Source: Corylus avellana (taxonomy: Eukaryota > Streptophyta > Magnoliopsida > Fagales > Betulaceae). From it: a stretch of 64,000 nt of DNA. The notes under the pieces are model-generated. The model was given only the letters and a program-made list of their open reading frames with translations, searched no databases and was not told the origin of the DNA. The stretch is from NCBI RefSeq assembly GCF_901000735.1, contig NC_081547.1, positions 27,825,382 to 27,889,381 of the forward strand, written 5' to 3'. The position numbers and the translations under genes are program-made. Below, piece by piece: positions 21,597 through 32,860 of the stretch (the stretch's first letter is position 1; the number at the start of each line of letters is the position of its first letter).

Positions 21597-24205
21597 CTAG
21601 AATGAATAAAGGCAGCTCCCATCATCACTCCTAGCAGTTGGATCAAAGTTTGCTGCATTTCGATCAGTACAACCTTCAGGAACAGGAAAATTCACTTGCT
21701 GGGCTGCTTGGCCTGCACCAAAAGATGACAAAAGCTTAGCAGAATTCCTTTTTGCTCTTAATTATGTACATTCTTATTTCATGAGGGATTCTTATTTTAA
21801 GCTGAGTAACATCTGCTTCATAAGACGTGGTTTTCAGCTAAATACGCTATCTCATGAGTAGATATACCATAAGTTTGCGAAAAGAAGAATCCAAACCTCC
21901 CATCAGGGCCTCTAGGATCAAGGAGCTAACCGTAGAAACTTCCACTCTTAATAGCATCCTGGTTAGCATCTCCAAGAGCAGCCTCACTCAAGTACTTGTC
22001 AGCAAGTTGGACTCTCTTCACATTCTCTTGCTCTTGGACAAGCATGTTTCCGTACTCCAGGAGCTTCTCCAGGGTCATCGTTGGCTGCTCGAATGTTGGG
22101 GGTCCTTCTTTTGAGTTCACAAGTTTCTTCCCAATTCCATCTACCCCAACACCAGAAATCCACTTTCTCACTTCATCATCATAAACTCTGGCCCTCAGGG
22201 CACCGAAGAAATCTGCAAAATCATAGCAAACAAAATGACCATTTTGGTGACAGACTGTTAAAAGTATTAAGAATTACTAGCTTATAACCTTTAATTTTAA
22301 AATTTAAACACATTATTTTTCATTATAAGACATAAAAATATATCTCACGTCTTTAAATAAATAAAAAATTACATCTTTATTCCTATAAGTATATCTGATT
22401 TAAAATGAATAATATAGAGAAAAAAAATTTAGCAAGAAGAATACATGGATTATAACGTAGTTAACGCAATTAATGACATGTGGATTATATTGAAATATAA
22501 TTAATGCAATTAATAATGCTAATTAATGACCGATTTTTTAATTTTTTAAAAAACCGGTTTTATATATATATATATATATATGATAAGAAAAGTTTCTTGG
22601 TAGTGGGAAGAAGGTTACCGATTGATTGGCCAGGGAAGGTGTCAACAAGTTTGACAATGTCATCAGGAGAAACGTTGTCATTCCGGAAGATCCCTTTGCA
22701 GACACCAACGCGGTCGTCCCTTGTAGGTGCCCAGTAAAACTTCTCCATACGACCATCACGGATGAGAGGGGCATACAATGTTGAGAAGTCGTTACCGGTG
22801 ACTATGATGGGAACACGGGGGTTGTCTTCCTTGTTGTACATGCCGGGGAGCTGGACATTTGTCGGGTTATCAGCTATGTTCATCAGAGTGGCATTAACCA
22901 TCTGGTTGTTCACTGTGTATTGTGTGGTTCCACCAAGCCTACCAGCTCCTGCGTCCAGATCGTTTATGAAGAGGGCACACATTTTTCCCTTCCTGATTAT
23001 ATCAGCTGCCTCTCTGTACCTTTGCCTGATCAATTTCGCTGGCTCCCCTGCGTTCCCACTTTCCAATTCTCCAGCACTCATCATGATGGGGCTGAAATTT
23101 CATTAATTTGCAAATTAATTAGATCAAAGTGCAAGAAACTAAATCATATCTTAAAAGAAGTTAAAAGAAATATGAAATAACTAACTTGATTCCCATCTTG
23201 GCAAACACAAGCTCACACTGGAAAGATTTTCCCTGTCCTTTACCTCCCCAAATACCAAGGATGAGAGGAACCTGTAATTAATAAAGTTTTTTAAAAAATT
23301 GTTCACTTTTCTGGTAATTTAACTTAACTTAAAGGTCAAAGTCAAAACCATTTTCATGTACCTTGATGTTAGGCAGGGTCATGAAGTTCTTGGTGATGTG
23401 AACAACAAGCTTGTCCATGAAGGCAGGTGCAATGTAAAATCCATCCATGTTGTTGTCCAAGTTGTACCTAAAGCATGATCAAATAAAATTTTATATATAT
23501 GCAACCATTATCTGAATCAAGAAAGAACTCGCATACATGTATAAATATGTATATGTATATATAGTATATAGTATTAGAATATAAATTAAATTGATCCCTT
23601 CTTACTAGTTTAAGGTTTTGGAATAAGAGGTGATTTAAACTCTTACTGGCGAAGTCCAGTGCTGATGTAGTCGTAAGAACTCATGACAGCATAGTGAGTT
23701 CCAGTTCCGGAGGGAGCCTGGAAGAGTGAGTCAACCATACCCTTTCCTCGGGTGATGTCTTGCTGGTCATCGGATTCGTCGAAAGCAAGGCCTTTCCATT
23801 TGTCCTTCTCTGTCTGATGCTTCCCTTCTTCTTCAACCACTGCAACAACCTTGAAGCTCCCATTGGAAGCCTTTGAGTTGCTAAATCTTGAGCTCACCTT
23901 CTTCAAGCTGCTTCCCAAGAAGGCTGAGCTTGGAACTGAAGCTCCACCGCCAGAGCTATTCAAGCTCAGCTGCACCAACACAATTTAATGTGTCTCAATC
24001 TTTATCAAAAAAGGAAGGAAGAAAAAAAGAAACAAAGAAAGAAAAAAACACCCTTCTTTTTCTTCTATATATATATATATATCATGAGGGAGGAGAAATT
24101 TTTGATGACATAGATCATATGCAATGAGTGAAGACTTGAAATGGCGGGAAAGACACAAACCGGTGCTCGGTTGACGGCTCCAATGGTGGGGACGGCTGCA
24201 GCCAT
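21597..24205 (-). CDS. RCA: Rubisco activase, alpha and beta isoforms, complete
   Basis: A chloroplast-stroma AAA+ ATPase that frees Rubisco from inhibitory sugar phosphates. Seven exons on the minus strand: 24205-24161, 23969-23647, 23467-23362, 23271-23186, 23091-22619, 22212-21931 and 21712-21597, giving 476 codons plus stop. The start [15 protein letters not shown] and the leader through [12 protein letters not shown] are a typical RCA transit peptide. Walker A is GGKGQGKS (167-174), Walker B ALFINDLD (226-233). The last exon encodes the redox-sensitive alpha tail with Cys 453 and Cys 472, 19 residues apart as in Arabidopsis. If the last intron is retained, translation stops two codons in (GGT TAG, stop at 21926), giving a 439-residue beta form ending SGSFYG. 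The frame is intact throughout and all splice sites are GT-AG. Confidence 0.97.
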
Positions 24206-24272
24206 CGAAATCCGGTACCCTACGGCAGTGAGAGCTGGTGGGGGAGTTGCAGAGTGCAGTGCTCAGGCAGCC

Positions 24273-24277
<5 letters not shown>

Positions 24278-24310
<33 letters not shown>
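24278..24310. repeat. (GA)n microsatellite in the RCA 5' leader
   Basis: About 15 GA units, which read CT on the RCA mRNA, between the putative TATA box and the ATG. Pyrimidine-rich CT leaders are common in photosynthesis genes and such runs vary in length between alleles. Confidence 0.85.
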
Positions 24311-24311
<1 letters not shown>

Positions 24312-24343
24312 CTGAGGAGAGGAATTGAGGGAACTGGTGAGGA

Positions 24344-24350
24344 CTTATAG
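24344..24350 (-). promoter_or_regulatory. Putative RCA TATA box
   Basis: ctataag on the minus strand, 139-145 bp upstream of the RCA ATG. A start site about 30 bp downstream would give a leader of roughly 110 nt that includes the CT run. Inferred from position and motif only. Confidence 0.5.
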
Positions 24351-24436
24351 TAGTTCTGTTGAGTGTACAGAAATTGATATCCAGAGGATTGGTTTTTGAA
24401 TTCTTAACGGCCACACAATCAAGATTGGATGACTTA

Positions 24437-24442
24437 CACGTG
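24437..24442. promoter_or_regulatory. G-box (CACGTG) upstream of RCA
   Basis: cacgtg, in the context ttacacgtggc, lies about 90 bp upstream of the putative TATA box; a CCAAT-type motif (minus strand of attgg) is about 15 bp away. CACGTGGC-type G-boxes bind bZIP/bHLH factors and drive light regulation of RbcS and RCA promoters, which fits the gene. Confidence 0.6.
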
Positions 24443-24499
24443 GCAAGCAGAGGGTGCTTAGACGTTGAGTCCTCATTGGTCCCTGAGGCTAGCATTTCC

Positions 24500-26232
24500 G
24501 CTGTTCTCTTCTCCACTTAAATTTGGGCCAATTTATTACCACACGCATAAAAAAACAAAAGGCATTATTCTCAATGTTGTATTTTTTAAAAAGAAAAAGA
24601 GAAATATAGATGAGGTGAATAATATGTTTGTGATTTTCATGACTCTGCTTTCAATTATTTGAGGTGCATTTTGTTTTGAAATGGGCTGTTATGGGTCCCA
24701 TAATGGATGCCCGGATTTGGAAGGTTTATAATATAATTCCTAAAATATAAAAATGTCTTCTTCCTTTTTTCCTTGAAAAAAAAAAAAAAAAAAGATTATC
24801 AAGAGGAGCTAAAAAAGCTTGAATAATGGTCGGTCCTAATTTTTAAGTCGAAATTTATATATAAGGAAAATTTTTAACTAAAAATATTTATAACCGAAGA
24901 GGGGGGGAGGGGTCATATTTTGTCCATGTTGACATCTGTTCTTAAAGCACGTAATTCTCACATGCATTTTTTTAAAAAATGTATTTGAGAATTTCATGTT
25001 CTATTATTTTTATTAAAAATAAATGTGAGAATTAAATGTTTTTAGGACAAATATTAGTTTAATAGGCTGAATTAAAAGAGTCTTTCACCGACCCAACCGG
25101 AAAGAATTACTCTAGCATATTATGCTTAAGAAATTCAAAAAACTTTGGTTGGATTAATGTTGGATGGTTTTTGCAGAAAATAGTGAGGCTATTTGCCAAC
25201 CAACTACCCTTCAGTTTCCTCCTCGTAGCCCTTTCCTCATTCAATTTTTTTAAAAAAAAACTACCCTTCAGTTCTCATCACTAGTATTCATGTTACTATT
25301 TTGTTTTGAAATATATTTTTGAGATGATTTACTAAAAGCAATTCCACCAATAACTTCTGGTTAGAATGATGTATATATATAAATAAATAAATCAAAGTGA
25401 ATGCGTAATCCATTAATTAAAGATGAGTATTTGGGCCTTTGAGAAGAAAATAAATGCATAAGTGAAAAAAAAAAAAAAGAAAAAAAAAAAAAAAGAAAAA
25501 AGAAATTAGTGAACATAAAACTTAATGTAGAACTTGCCGAATATGAAATTAATCTAGGAATATTCAATTGCTAATGAAATTCAGCTATGAAGTTAAAAGT
25601 TCCGGTCCACAAATTTAAAAAGCATGGGGGTCACATAGAATTACGAAATAAAAGGTTACTTATATTATTGTTAAAAAAATCTCTTTTATACATTCAATTA
25701 AACATTTGATATACAATCTTAAAATGTTTATCCCCAATTTCTTTTAGACAATATACAATTAGAATGAATTATGATTCTTAAAAACTAGACAGACCGAATT
25801 TCACAAAAATTCAAGTAGTTTAAGATAGGCAAACCGTAAGACTCACTTATTTTGAGCAAGCAGGCTCGACACCATAGGCTACTCAAGGTTGGTATGCCTT
25901 GCGGCTTTCTTTAAGAGCATTCATAGTTAATAGTAGGCTAGCCAAAATAGCTAAAACGCTAAAATGGAGAGAAAAGGCACTCCATTAGGCTCACCAAAGT
26001 GGTGAATATTTTGTGAGCGTGAGCAGTGCTCACCGAATTCAGTGAGCATTGTTCTCTTATCAAATAAAGAAACAAAACATTAAACTATATGGAGAAGGCA
26101 GAAGTGTGATATGATTGTTAGAAAAAAGAATAAATAAATATTTAAATGGAATAATGAAGGTAGATAAGCTAAAATGCTGATCTTGATGTATATATTTGAA
26201 AAAGTAGGCGACTAAAATAGAGAAATGTGATT

Positions 26233-26272
<40 letters not shown>

Positions 26273-26300
26273 AATTTAATGAATTTTAGGATATTCCTAT
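24500..26300. other. Intergenic spacer upstream of RCA
   Basis: AT-rich, no gene recognised. Contains A-runs near 24777-24793 and 25465-25500 and a long TA microsatellite at about 26238-26269. Confidence 0.5.
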
Positions 26301-26307
26301 CTATTAA

Positions 26308-26526
26308 GAGTTTATTTGGGATTGCGTTTGAAAAATAGAGCCTTTTAAGTCAAAAAGAGCTTTTTGACAAAAGTTTCAAAATGCGTTTTGACTATTTTAA
26401 AGTTTTTTACACCCTTAAAAACACTTTTAATTTTTTTTACCAAACAAGTATTTTTTTCTTCAAACGGACTTTTTTTTAGTGTTAAAAACACTTTTAAGTC
26501 TCTCAAACACAATCTCAAATAGGCCC
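26308..26526. mobile_element. Tourist-type MITE, second family, copy 1
   Basis: A 219-bp element with ends gagtttatttgggattgcgt and, reversed, gggcctatttgagattgtgt, flanked by TAA (26305-26307 and 26527-26529). The interior (aaaaagagc, cccttaaaaacacttttaattttttt, accaaacaagta) is shared with the copy at 56999-57231. Confidence 0.75.
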
Positions 26527-26714
26527 TAAGTACAGCTCGAAACCCATAACTTACAATCAGATTAAGATTCGATTCACTTGACTCCTCTCACAATTAACTG
26601 CCCAAATTATCATCAATGCAGACAATTCAGACAGTTAATTGCTAGGAATCTGAATCCCTCACAATTGGCTCACATATTTGTCTAAACTGGGCACAGAGTC
26701 TCCAGTCGTGCCAG

Positions 26715-26965
26715 CCCACGCTAGGCCTTCTGTGCCCACTCCTTCATTGATCCAAAGGTTGCGCTCTACAAAGTAGGCCTTTCCTGCCCATGGGTCCCCA
26801 CGCTATGCCTTCTGTGCCACTCCTTCATTGATCCAAAGGTTGCACTCCACAAAGTAGGCCTTTCCTGCCCATGGGTCCCCACGCTATGCCTTCTGTGCCA
26901 CTCCTTCATTGATCCAAAGGTTGCGCTCTACAAAGTAGGCCTTTCCTGCCCACGGGTCCTCTTAA
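26715..26965. repeat. Tandem repeat, 81-82-bp unit, three copies
   Basis: Units starting cgcta(g/t)gccttctgtgcc lie at 26719, 26801 and 26882 and are nearly identical (ccttcattgatccaaaggtt, aagtaggcctttcctgccca). GC content is clearly higher than in the surroundings. No open frame or protein family recognised. Confidence 0.9.
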
Positions 26966-27558
26966 CTCCATTGATTAGGCCTCCCATATTACACTTGAGA
27001 TTTTACTCACAAACCAAACAATATCTTCACCCATCTGTGAGCCTACGGAAAACGATCGAGTAGTATACTTTTCTTTCGGCTAGAAACAAGCCTCGTTAAG
27101 ATGCCATACAAATTGGACAAAGAAGAGCGAAACAGACATATATGACAGGGCAAGACAACTACTGAAAGCACATTCTTAGCAGTTCAAATCCTCTGCAAAT
27201 TATGCAAGAACATCATGATTTGAGGGGGGGGAACGGGCTCACACCCATGAAGTTTAGGCCGTAGAATTTTGTGTGTCTAAAATTAACCACGGTATTTAGG
27301 TTCACGGGACTGAACAAACGAAAAACGTTGTTAGAGTCGGCAAAGCCTAGAATTGCAGATGGAACAAAGTGATAATTGATTCATGATAAAGAAAGGCACT
27401 TTCATCGTTAAACTCAAAAGCCCAAAAGCTACCTTCCCACCATCCCTCGAAATTCCCTTTCTCATGCATATAATTTCGGGTAAAAACAAATATTTTACAG
27501 TACATCTGAAATGACAGAAAGCTAAGCTCATATTACTGGAAATGGCATGCTGTCTCCC

Positions 27559-27602
<44 letters not shown>

Positions 27603-28770
27603 TACACACACACACACACACATTAGCCCAATTCCGCTTTACTCCTAGAGCCATGCATGAAGTTTGCTTTACTTCTAGAGCCATGAAGCATACAGATACA
27701 TAAAAGTTTATGCACTTAAAAAAATGTGTTGCATGAGAGGTGCGGTGCGGGAGCCTCTGTCTTGGACTTGATAGAATTGGAAGCATGCTGATTGAGGCCT
27801 TTTGTTCTATTGGGAAGACAAAAGGGGGGGAAGGGGGGGTCAATCACCACCCACCCATGCATAAATTAAGTGGCCAACAGCCAAACCTGATCTAATATGC
27901 CATTAAAATATGCCAATAATGAAGAATGAACACACTAGTGTAGGATTTAAATATGCATATTTATGGAGAATTAGTAACATCCAGACAAATAGCCGCCATC
28001 CGTAGTGACCATGTTTTGAGCATAATTGTCCAACCCTATCCTGATTTTGACTGAAAGTAAAAATTCTATGCTACAAGATATTTTTTTAATGTAATTTCTG
28101 GACTTGTTAAGCTGCAACCATTGCTGGAGCCACAGAGAGAGAGGCCTAAGATGCGGTTACCTAATTAACCTCTTCTGCAATATGAGTGGGAATAGATCTA
28201 AACTGCCTTAAAAGTTTCTTTGTTTTGAGCTTATTTAGACTTTCCTACCACAAAGAACAAACACCACTGAAAATGCAAGGAATCATCTGGTGTGCCATAC
28301 TTAACAAGGCTATTAACAACTAAAAGCTTCTTAGTTGCTGTCGATTTTATAAGTTTTTTAAAGTGAAATCCCCTTTATCGTTTTCTCATCATCCTTTCAC
28401 TCAAGAATGAGGAACTTTAATTCATAATAATTGCCAAAAGGGAGAGGCAGCATTTGTACTTGCTTGAGACTGTATTATGTTAACATACTTTTAAAAAATT
28501 ATTGCTCTTTCATGGCCCAACTTATGACAGTAATGATTAGGTATTCAGCCATCACATAATTTTTTTTTAGTTGAATAAAGCCCTTAAAGGCCAGAATAGT
28601 AAAGGTTACCCAATTTAAGAATGACCATGTAGGCCACAAAGGAGACCTGAGAGGAACATATACTTTTAACCAAAAGTAAGAATGTCCTTTGGGGACAACA
28701 AAACAAACTTCTAACCCATGTAAGTCACGGCTATAAAGAATAAATCTCAACTACTTCTTAAACAAATCAG
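26966..28770. other. Spacer upstream of the LBD gene
   Basis: No gene recognised. A compound (CT)n(CA)n microsatellite lies at about 27561-27622. The frame 27331-27843 runs through that microsatellite and shows no domain. Confidence 0.5.
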
Positions 28771-28826
28771 TCCAAGTGTTTGTACTACTGAAAACCCAAT
28801 TATCACAGATAAGAAAGCTCAGGACA

Positions 28827-29592
28827 ATGACTGGGATTGGCTCTTCATGTGGAGCGTGCAAGTTCCTGAGGAGAAAGTGCACCAGTGAATGCGTGTTTGC
28901 TCCTTACTTCTGCTATGAACAAGCTGCAACCCACTTTGCAGCAGTGCACAAGGTGTTCGGTGCAAGTAATGTTTCCAAGTTATTGTTTCACTTACCAGTA
29001 CACAACCGAAGTGATGCTGCAGCCACCATTTCTTACGAAGCTCTAGCTCGGGTGCGGGACCCTGTGTATGGTTGTTTTGCTGATATCTTTGCACTCCAAC
29101 AACAGGTTTCCATGCTGTTACTTCAACTTTTCTCCAAAAACCTGTAAAATCACACTGAAGTTTGAATAAATTAGTTAACCAAAGCGATACACTGTTTACC
29201 TGGCCTTGCAGGTTGCCCACTTACAAGAGGAGATTGAAATCCTTGGGAGCCAAATGGCTAATTTCGCAGTTGGTGTTGCTAGTTGTGGAAGTTCTCAAGC
29301 AACTACCAACCCATCTAATGGATTACAATTCTCATCGCAACATGATGTGATACACACACAATACTATCAAAATCAACAAGCTGCACTACTTTCCCATACA
29401 GAAAGTGCAACTCCCAACCAAGCCTTTGATACCCAGATGGATATACCGCTCCATCCTCTGTATGGATGGGAAAACCAAAACTTATTTGATGACTCTGGCC
29501 AAAATCTCTTAGAGAGCATCCTTGAGGGAATAGAAGAAGAGAACTTCACACGTTACCCATGGTTGTACAACAGTACCGATGCCAAAACTTGA
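28827..29592 (+). CDS. LOB-domain (LBD) class I transcription factor
   Basis: Two exons, 28827-29105 and 29212-29592, joined in phase 0 after CTC CAA CAA CAG, giving 219 residues. The LOB domain fills the first ~100 residues: zinc-finger-like block CX2CX6CX3C with Cys 8, 11, 18 and 22 ([15 protein letters not shown]), GAS block ([17 protein letters not shown]), the [14 protein letters not shown] segment, and a leucine-zipper-like region ([18 protein letters not shown]) spanning the intron. The presence of the zipper places it in class I, and the wording is closest to the LBD16/19/29/30 side of the family. These nuclear proteins control lateral organ and lateral root formation. The open frame extends upstream to a GTG, but ATG 28827 fits the family start. 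A broken tandem copy follows at 30824. Confidence 0.93.
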
Positions 29593-29819
29593 GGGAGTTG
29601 CAGTCTCTGCATGAGAAAGTACTGAATGGTTTCGAAAGAACAGAAAGCTTGTGTTATGACTCCTTTCGGCTTCCTTCAGATGGTAACAAGTTTTGTACTA
29701 GGCTTGATTTTGCAATTTAAGCTGGTTTTTGAGGTGTAGGCATAGCTTATTCTAGTTTAAACCCTTAATAAATATCCTTCTCTTGTATACATTTGACCTC
29801 ATTCCTTCACTTAACAACA

Positions 29820-30670
29820 AATCATAATTCAAACTTTAACAACAGCAGCTCAAAAAGTTGTCGCTAGCGAGCATAAACGACTTTAGTCATCACGGATGAT
29901 CGTCATTAATGCTCTCCTATTATTGACAACAAAGTTGATCGCTAATACACATCAAGTGGTTGCTAATATGTCATCATCGCGAATATTTTAACAACATTAG
30001 CGACGACATCGACTTCGTTGTCGTTGCAGATACATATAAATTCTTATTCAATTTTTTAAATTTAATATAATACCTAAATTAAATTTTTAAATATATAAAA
30101 TCTGTAATCAAAACATTCATAAGTATATTATTCAATTATTAGTAATCTAAACATTCATACTACAAATTGTAAAAAAGAATACAAAAGTTTTCATACGAAA
30201 TGGAATATTTACAATTTTACACTACGAATATTACAAGCCCAACAAAATATGTTAAAAATAGTAAAATAACTTAATAATCTTAATGCGCACATTTTGGTCT
30301 CATAAGCAACACACGTGGCCTGTGCATTTGCACCAACACCACCAGTAGTGTACCATAATATATGAACGAAAAGAACCTACTGAAAGTGTGCTATGAGATG
30401 GCTGATAGACTCTTCTGAAGTTCCATAAGCACTTGTATCATATCAGATAAACAATTTGAATCAACCAAGTGTAGAAGGACAATGACACAACTTATCACAA
30501 GAAAAGCAAAAAACTGTGCTGCTGCACTAATTTTCAACAAAACATTCAGCAACCAGAGAATAATTTCTCCTCCCCAAAACCATTGTTAGATAATTTCTTC
30601 TACAGCCATGTTAAGGCTGTGGCATCGGGAAATACCACCAGGTTTTTTCTCCTTTCTATGAGCAAGGATA
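29820..30670. other. Spacer between the LBD copies, possible CACTA-type debris
   Basis: No gene. Around 29860-30020 the word (t)tagcgacga / tcgtcgct and variants recur in both orientations, a pattern like the sub-terminal repeats of CACTA elements. No terminal CACTA motif or target duplication was found, so the assignment is weak. Confidence 0.35.
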
Positions 30671-30823
30671 AAACTTAAATAAAAACAGAGAGTACATGGG
30701 CAGAAAGGCTAGAGACATTGCCACTTATTAGATATTGAACAGAATAATTAAAACGTTCATGGAGAGTTTTGTATTTCAATAAAAATAAAAAATAAAATAA
30801 AAAAGAAAAAAAGAAGCTTAGGT

Positions 30824-31714
30824 CTGACTGGTACTGGCTCTTCATGTGGAACGTGCAAATTCCTGAGAAAGTGCACCAGTGAATGCATATTTGCTCCATA
30901 CTTCTGTTATGACCAAGCTGCAACTCACTTTGCAGCAGTGCACAAGGCGTTCAGTGCAAGTAACGTTTCCAAGTTACAATTACACTTACCAGTACACAAC
31001 TGAAGTGACGCTGCGACCACCATTCTTACAAAGAACTGACTCAGGTGCGGGACCCTATATACGGTTGTGTTGCTGATATCTTTGCACTCCAACAGGTTGC
31101 CATGCTGTTACTTCGAGTTTTCTCCAAAGCCTGTAAAATCACACTAAAGCTTGAATAATTAGTTAACCAAAGCGATACACTGTTTGCCTGGCCTCGCAGG
31201 TTGCGCACTTACAAGAGGAGATAGAAATCCTTGGGAGCCAAATGGCTAATTTCGTAGTTGGTGTTGCTAGTGGCGGAATTTCTCAAGCATCTACCAACCC
31301 ATGCAATGGATTACAATTCTCATAGCAACATGATGTGATATACATAATTTTATCAAAAGAGAAATGCTACATGCACTCACATTCCTTGACATAGCAGTGA
31401 AAATCAAGATCTAGAGGTGATCCATTCAAAATTCAATGGTAATTTTCACTGCCACATCAGGAAGTGTATACTTGGGAGTGTATGTAGTATCGAAACAACA
31501 AGCTGCACTACTTTTCCACGCAGAAAGTATAACTCTCAAACAGGCCTATGATAGCCAGATGGATATACCACTCCATCCTTTATACGGATGGGAAAACCAA
31601 GACTTATTGGATGTCTCCCGCCAAAATCTCTAAGAGAGCCTCCTTGAGGGAATAGAGCCTCCTTGAGGAAATAGAAGAATAGAACTTCACACTACAACAG
31701 TACCAATGCTTAAA
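30824..31714 (+). pseudogene. LBD pseudogene, tandem copy of the gene at 28827
   Basis: Aligns with the intact LBD gene across both exons, the intron and the 3' flank (to about 31915). Damage visible: start ATG changed to CTG at 30824; one Arg codon lost in the zinc block (FLRKC instead of FLRRKC); CGA to TGA in the segment after LHLPVHN; a short deletion with frameshift in the ISYEALARV region; a stop in exon 2 (TCG to TAG after LQFS) near 31325; a ~140-bp MITE insertion at 31359; and a one-base loss near 31633. The duplicated unit is about 2 kb downstream on the same strand. Confidence 0.92.
31359..31497. mobile_element. MITE inside the LBD pseudogene
   Basis: About 139 bp, absent from the intact LBD copy at the same position. 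The left half (ctacatgcactcaca…cagtgaaaat) pairs with the right half (attttcactgcc…gagtgtatgtag). Flanks tatcaaaa and tatcgaaa look like an 8-bp target duplication, suggesting hAT type. The left end gagaaatgctac is also the right end (inverted) of the element at 57360-57488. Confidence 0.75.
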
Positions 31715-31919
31715 ACTGGGGGAGTCCAAGCTGTAAATTTTACTAATTGCTTTCAAAAGAACAGAAAGCTTGTGTTTGACTCCTTTCAGCTTCGTATGGT
31801 AACAAGTTTTGTACTAGGCCTGATTTTGAAATTTAAGCCGGTTTTTGAGGTGTAGGCATAGATTATTCTAGTTTATACCCTTAATAAACATCCTTCTATA
31901 TATTTGACCTCATGCCTTC

Positions 31920-32860
31920 ACATCAGAGTCGTCTAGAAACTTTTACTCTATTTTTGTACCATATCTCATACAGTGTCATGTCAGAGGCATTTTGATTGCA
32001 GATGTACAGGTATAATGATTTTGGATCAATGCTTGCATCAGCGTCCCACACGAGTACTCAGAAAAATATTAAGGTAAACCAAAACATGTCAAATAGACAG
32101 TATACATAAAATGAGTGCATACATGAGTTACACCTTGAAAGAACACTAAATTGATTTGCTTAGAGGTAAACAGACCTAGAAAAAACATGAGATTGCCAAC
32201 TATACGGACATTAGTTTCCTAAATGTGTCAGTCCTGAAAAGGTCACTTGAAAACTATACTTTATTGGCCTATTTGTGTACCTATTCCTTTACAAAGAAAG
32301 CATTTTTTGCTAGCTGGATCAGAACAATGCAGGTAATAAAAAGAAAAAACAACCATATATTATCCCTAGAAGCATTAAATTTGCGAGATCAGTCTCACTA
32401 ATTACTTCACTTAACAAAATTGTACGTCCATAGGAGGTCAGATGAAAGCCCATTATCACTTTACCCGGCTAATCATAGTTATCCACTGTAATTAACATAG
32501 TAATGAAAATCGAAAGGCATGGTTTTGGAATTCTCCACAAGTCATGCATACTGTGTTACCATACAAATAGAAAGAGAGATCAAAATGTACTTTAAGTAAC
32601 ATTGCAATCATGAAAACCTCAATGACCATCCGATTGACCTTATGTAGTCGACAAACAAAACTAAAAGAAGAAATTTAACACCTTGGTCATCTCTAAAACT
32701 TTCATAAGACAAAAAGATTTGAAGCATCCTGGGACCTTCAAAAAGCCATGCCTCCTGCTATTGAACACACTGTTGTAGATCAACAACATAGAAGCACAGT
32801 ATTAGTAAGCATTTAAAGCAGAAAACAATCATTAAAAACAACAGTAGGAAACTAACCATC
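31920..32860. other. Spacer downstream of FGAM synthase
   Basis: No gene recognised. The 3' untranslated region of the purine gene must lie just below 32861; no further exon of that gene is needed because its stop is at 32861. Confidence 0.5.

Noticed and set aside
27331..27843. 170-codon minus-strand frame
   Set aside because: Runs straight through a CT/CA microsatellite (CVCVCV, RERERE); not a real protein.
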